Source: Martinezella tropici
GTDB taxonomy: Bacteria; Pseudomonadota; Alphaproteobacteria; Rhizobiales; Rhizobiaceae
DNA length: 64,000 bases
NCBI RefSeq assembly: GCF_003287875.1
Contig: NZ_QMKK01000024.1
Location: 114,989-178,988 of the forward strand
Reading direction: 5' to 3'
How positions within the stretch are numbered: position 1 is the stretch's first letter; each line of letters starts with the position of its first letter. The notes under the pieces were generated by a model. It was not told the origin of the DNA, searched no databases, and saw only the letters and a program-made list of their open reading frames with translations. Below are positions 61,254-64,000 of this stretch, in pieces. The position numbers and the translations under genes are program-made.

Positions 61254-62162
61254 TCAAGCCGGGCGATAGGCCCCGAAAAGCGCCGGCGGTCCATCGGTTT
61301 CCACCTGGCCTTTCTCGACCAGATCTTCCAGATGCGCCAGCACCGAAAGGGCGGCAGCTCCATGTAGGCGCGGGTCCGTATCGCGATAGATGGCCTTCAC
61401 CATGTCGGGGATCAGCCGGTCCCCGGCCTTGATGCGTTCCAGCACGGCGCGCTCGCGCATCCGCCGGTGGGTCCGCAATCCTCGCATGAAGGAGGCTGGC
61501 TCCTTCACCGGCCCGCCGTGTCCGGGCAGAAACAGCCGGTCTTCCCGGGCAAGAAGCCGCTCCAGCGAAGCCATGTAATCCGCCATGGAGCCGTCAGGCG
61601 GCGCCACGATCGAGGTCGCCCAGGCCATGACGTGGTCGGCCGAGAAGACGATGCCCGTGCCCTCGAGCGCGAAGCAGGCGTGATTGGCCGTATGCCCCGG
61701 CGTTAGCAGTGCCGTCATCGTCCAACCGTCTCCGGAGACGCTTTCGCCATCACCAAGCACGATATCCGGCTGAAACTCCATGTCGGAGCTTTCGGCAAAA
61801 GGATTGACCTCGCCCTGATGGAGCGGCCGCGCGGCCCGATGCGGCCCTTCGCCGACAGTCAGCGCTCCCGTCGCCTCCTTCAGCCTTTTCGCCAGCGGCG
61901 AGTGATCGCGGTGGGTATGGCTGACGAAGATATGCGTGACCTCGCGCCCTTTGAGCGCCGCCATCAGGGCAGCGAAATGTTCGTCATTCTCCGGACCGGG
62001 ATCGATGACCGCGACCGATGAGCTGCCGACGATATAGCTGTTGGTGCCGTGAAACGTGAAGGCGCTGGGATTGTTGACCGTCATCCGCTCGATGCCGGGC
62101 GCGACTGGTACGGCGCGGCCATAGGCGGGTTCGAATGCAAGGTCGAAGTCAGGCGTGCTCAT
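61254..62162 (-). CDS. MBL-fold metallo-hydrolase
   Basis: 302 aa from ATG 62162. Zinc motif HxHxDH in FVSHTHRDHSPLAKRLKE, then TPGHTANHACFALEG, SADHVMAW and FLPGHGGPVKEP supply the remaining ligands. The C-terminal region fits the winged helix-like LACTB2-type tail (HLEDLVEKGQVETDGPPALFGAYRPA). Likely a hydrolase of thioesters or nucleic-acid/sugar phosphates; specific substrate unknown. Overlaps the cupin gene (ATGA). Confidence 0.88.
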   Translation of the reverse strand: MSTPDFDLAFEPAYGRAVPVAPGIERMTVNNPSAFTFHGTNSYIVGSSSVAVIDPGPENDEHFAALMAALKGREVTHIFVSHTHRDHSPLAKRLKEATGALTVGEGPHRAARPLHQGEVNPFAESSDMEFQPDIVLGDGESVSGDGWTMTALLTPGHTANHACFALEGTGIVFSADHVMAWATSIVAPPDGSMADYMASLERLLAREDRLFLPGHGGPVKEPASFMRGLRTHRRMRERAVLERIKAGDRLIPDMVKAIYRDTDPRLHGAAALSVLAHLEDLVEKGQVETDGPPALFGAYRPA

Positions 62163-62461
62163 GATTGCTTGTATTCGATTTCGATGAATGACATCGGCTC
62201 GGAGCCGGCATTGACGACATTGTGTTCGACGCCGGCCTCGCGTCGATAGGCGGCGCCCTTGGCGATATCGACACGCCTGATGCCGCCGGGCTCCTCCAGC
62301 AGAAACTGGCAATCCGTCATCGGCACCACGACATAACCGAGACCATGAACATGATGGCCGGTATCGGCGCCGGGCTCGAAATCCCAACGCGTGATGCGGC
62401 AGACGGCATCATCGAGAAGCACGGTGGGCACGGCCGGTGGACGGGCGCGAAACTGGCTCAT
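62159..62461 (-). CDS. Small cupin-domain protein
   Basis: 100 aa, single cupin barrel: VCRITRWDFEPGADTGHHVHGLGYVVVPM has the two metal His, and AAYRREAGVEHNVVNAGSEPMSFIEIEYK carries the second motif. Probably an enzyme or binding protein for a small molecule. TGAGGAG precedes the ATG. Coupled to the MBL hydrolase gene. Confidence 0.88.
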   Translation of the reverse strand: MSQFRARPPAVPTVLLDDAVCRITRWDFEPGADTGHHVHGLGYVVVPMTDCQFLLEEPGGIRRVDIAKGAAYRREAGVEHNVVNAGSEPMSFIEIEYKQS

Positions 62462-62619
62462 CGGATCTCCTCATGCACAATGCAGTGCAGCAAGACCTAC
62501 CATAGCCGCCCGAAAAGCACACAGAAATATGCGTCCGCGCATCACTTAGTCATTGTAGCGCGATGCGACCTTTGCTAATCAGACGCCGATTTGGCTGGTA
62601 TGACAGCCATTTCCTCTGT

Positions 62620-62694
62620 TGGGGCGTCGCCAAGCGGTAAGGCACCGGTTTTTGGTACCGGCATTCCCAGGTTCGAATCCTGGCGCCCCAGCCA
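62620..62694 (+). tRNA. tRNA-Gln (anticodon TTG)
   Basis: Acceptor stem TGGGGCG (62620-62626) pairs with CGCCCCA near the 3' end, CCA is encoded. The anticodon loop TTTTGGT gives TTG, and the T-loop GGTTCGAATCC is standard. About 20 bases after its end an IS481-type element begins. Confidence 0.95.
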
Positions 62695-62732
62695 AGCAAT
62701 TATGGGTCCGTTCTGGACACATAGGTTACGGT

Positions 62733-63896
62733 TTATTCCTGAGACATAGGTAACACCTTTGGGCCGAAGGGGTTCGGCAGTGGTTCGAGCCTGCATGTCT
62801 CGTCATCGAAGTATCCCAGATCGTAATCCATGAAGCTTGCGAGCCAGATATGGTCTTCGACCTGTTTGATTCCAACGGCCTGTCCGGCAAAAACCAGGCT
62901 GAGATTGATCTTCTTTCGTTTGTAACAGATGCGGCCGCATGTTGTGACGGTCACGGTCTGGTCGTGGAACGGATAGTCGAGCTCCGGCAGGCCGTGATAA
63001 GGTCGTGATGAAGCGTGGTAGCGCTCTGCCGGGCAAGCCATATTGAGGGCCTGGTGTGGCCGCTCGGTGTTAAATTCTTCGACGAAGTCGTCAAAGCGGG
63101 CCTGCTGCTGCAGGAAATTGGCGCCGGCCGGCTTGGTGGTTTCCAGCTTGAGTGTGAGATGCATGCGTTCGTGGCGGCCGTTCTGCTGCGGATTGCCTGG
63201 CTTGATGCGTTCGATGTCGATACCGAGCCGGAGCCACCAGACCGCCAGTCGCGACAGATTGAACAAGCCGTTGGGACTGGCGAAGGGGACGCCATTGTCG
63301 GTTCTGATCGCTCCGGGCAGGCCGAACTCCTTGAAGACGCTCTCGAACACGGTGAAGGCGTAAACTTCCTTCGTCGTGTGCAGCGCTTCGCAAGCCAGGA
63401 GATAGCGGCTAGCGAAGTCGGTGATCGTCAAGGGATAGCAGTAGCGCTTGTCGGCGAGCATGAACTCGCCCTTGTAATCGGCGCACCACAGGTCGTTGGC
63501 CTGGCGGGGTTGGGAGAGCGGCGTGCCTTCCGCCCTGTTGCGCCGTCGCTTGCGGTGCTGGACCAGCCCGTTGCGGTCGAGCACCGCATGCACGGTCGAG
63601 ATCGCCGGCGTTTGCACGTCCGGATAAAGCCGCGCCAGTCGTTCCCTGATCTTCGGTGCGCCCCAGTTCGGCTTCTCCTGCTTGGCACGCACAATCAGCT
63701 TCTCGATTTGGAAAGGAAGCTGATTGGCGTGCCGGTAGGGACGCCGCGAGCGATCCGTCAGTCCTTCCAGCCCGCAGGCATTATAGCGGCTGATGATCTT
63801 GTGGCCGGTCTTGCGGGAGATGCCGAACTCGCGGCATAGCGCCGCGATCTTCTCGCCATCCAGAACCCGCGCAACGAATTTGAGACGCTCGTCCAT
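62733..63896 (-). CDS. IS481-family transposase
   Basis: 387 aa from ATG 63896, preceded by AGGAG. Two helix-turn-helix segments (KIAALCREFGISRKTGHKIISRYNACGLEGL) then an rve-type DDE domain: D in LWCADYKGEF, D in AIRTDNGVPF and E in NGRHERMHLTL. The C-terminal zone is the IS481-type HPH/PE end. It appears intact and is oriented away from tRNA-Gln. Confidence 0.9.
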   Translation of the reverse strand: MDERLKFVARVLDGEKIAALCREFGISRKTGHKIISRYNACGLEGLTDRSRRPYRHANQLPFQIEKLIVRAKQEKPNWGAPKIRERLARLYPDVQTPAISTVHAVLDRNGLVQHRKRRRNRAEGTPLSQPRQANDLWCADYKGEFMLADKRYCYPLTITDFASRYLLACEALHTTKEVYAFTVFESVFKEFGLPGAIRTDNGVPFASPNGLFNLSRLAVWWLRLGIDIERIKPGNPQQNGRHERMHLTLKLETTKPAGANFLQQQARFDDFVEEFNTERPHQALNMACPAERYHASSRPYHGLPELDYPFHDQTVTVTTCGRICYKRKKINLSLVFAGQAVGIKQVEDHIWLASFMDYDLGYFDDETCRLEPLPNPFGPKVLPMSQE

Positions 63897-63962
63897 GCGG
63901 TTACACTCCTGCCAAGGCACCTTCGCTCTCCTCGCAAAGGCCAAAAGTGTAACCCATGTCTC
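62741..63962. mobile_element. IS481-type insertion sequence next to tRNA-Gln
   Basis: Transposase gene bracketed by inverted ends: GAGACATAGGTAACACC at 62741 and, on the minus strand at 63962, GAGACATGGGTTACACTT. The true outer boundary is probably a little further out (GGACACATAGGTTACG at 62715 resembles them), and target-site duplications could not be fixed by eye. The right boundary is close to the window end. Confidence 0.7.
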
Positions 63963-64000
63963 CGGTATGAACTGTCACCCTTCTCTCGGGAAGGACATAT

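Overview
This window is chromosomal DNA of a high-GC alphaproteobacterium, most likely a Rhizobium or close Rhizobiaceae relative. The evidence is the conserved gene orders fabI/J-domain protein/pdxH, tldD/ialB/cox operon, thrC/M16 peptidase/RimJ-type acetyltransferase/GGDEF-EAL and mutY/DUF721/dsbA/smc/ppdK. A CcrM-type adenine methylase, a BioR/BioY biotin module, IalB and RT0821-type envelope proteins, and rhizobial-style intergenic palindromes point the same way. The calls rest on reading translations and motifs by eye; no database search was run.

Layout. 1-8.5 kb: a truncated histidine phosphatase, FabI, a J-domain protein, a small lipoprotein, PdxH, a polysaccharide deacetylase, a D,D-carboxypeptidase with a SPOR tail and a strong terminator, a MazG-like protein and TldD. 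8.5-18.5 kb: IalB, then the aa3-type cytochrome c oxidase operon (coxB, coxA, ctaB, a 46-aa assembly peptide, ctaG, coxC ... DUF983, surf1). A reverse-strand block (VOC protein, PCMT-like methyltransferase, chloramphenicol-phosphotransferase-like kinase) interrupts it, and 36-bp imperfect inverted repeats flank the first two of these genes. 18.6-21.1 kb: ispH-thrB-rnhA. 21.2-26.4 kb: a YiiX-type hydrolase, a DapA-family aldolase, an ArgO/ArgP exporter-regulator pair, a Dabb protein and a MarR-GNAT pair.

26.5-29.3 kb: a zinc-type ABC transporter operon (42-aa membrane peptide, ATPase, permease, binding protein) behind a 17-bp Zur-like palindrome. 29.3-30 kb: a ParDE toxin-antitoxin pair with a promoter/operator. 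30-33.7 kb: a peroxiredoxin, a DsbD-N-like secreted protein, YqgE, CsbD and a zinc-binding metallopeptidase. 33.7-40 kb: the thrC operon, ending in a c-di-GMP phosphodiesterase-like protein with a degenerate GGDEF motif. 40-46.7 kb: a lipoprotein, a HAD phosphatase, bioR-bioY-DUF1284 with two BioR boxes, an ArsR regulator divergent from NIPSNAP-ABM, and ccrM. 46.8-59 kb: NTF2-like, HAD, MutY, DUF721, a second ParDE pair, DsbA, SMC, a CNNM/CorC protein and pyruvate phosphate dikinase. 59-64 kb: small envelope/unknown proteins, DUF1499, an MBL-fold hydrolase, a cupin, tRNA-Gln(TTG) and an IS481-type element.

Most of the window is ordinary core genome. The parts that most deserve a second look are the zinc operon with its tiny leader membrane gene, the bioR/bioY/DUF1284 unit with mirror-image boxes, the cassette inside the cox operon, the two ParDE modules with visible operators, the ArsR/NIPSNAP/ABM unit, and the families of intergenic palindromes, one of which sits on the argO translation start. 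I saw no phage, CRISPR array, rRNA operon or large mobile island.
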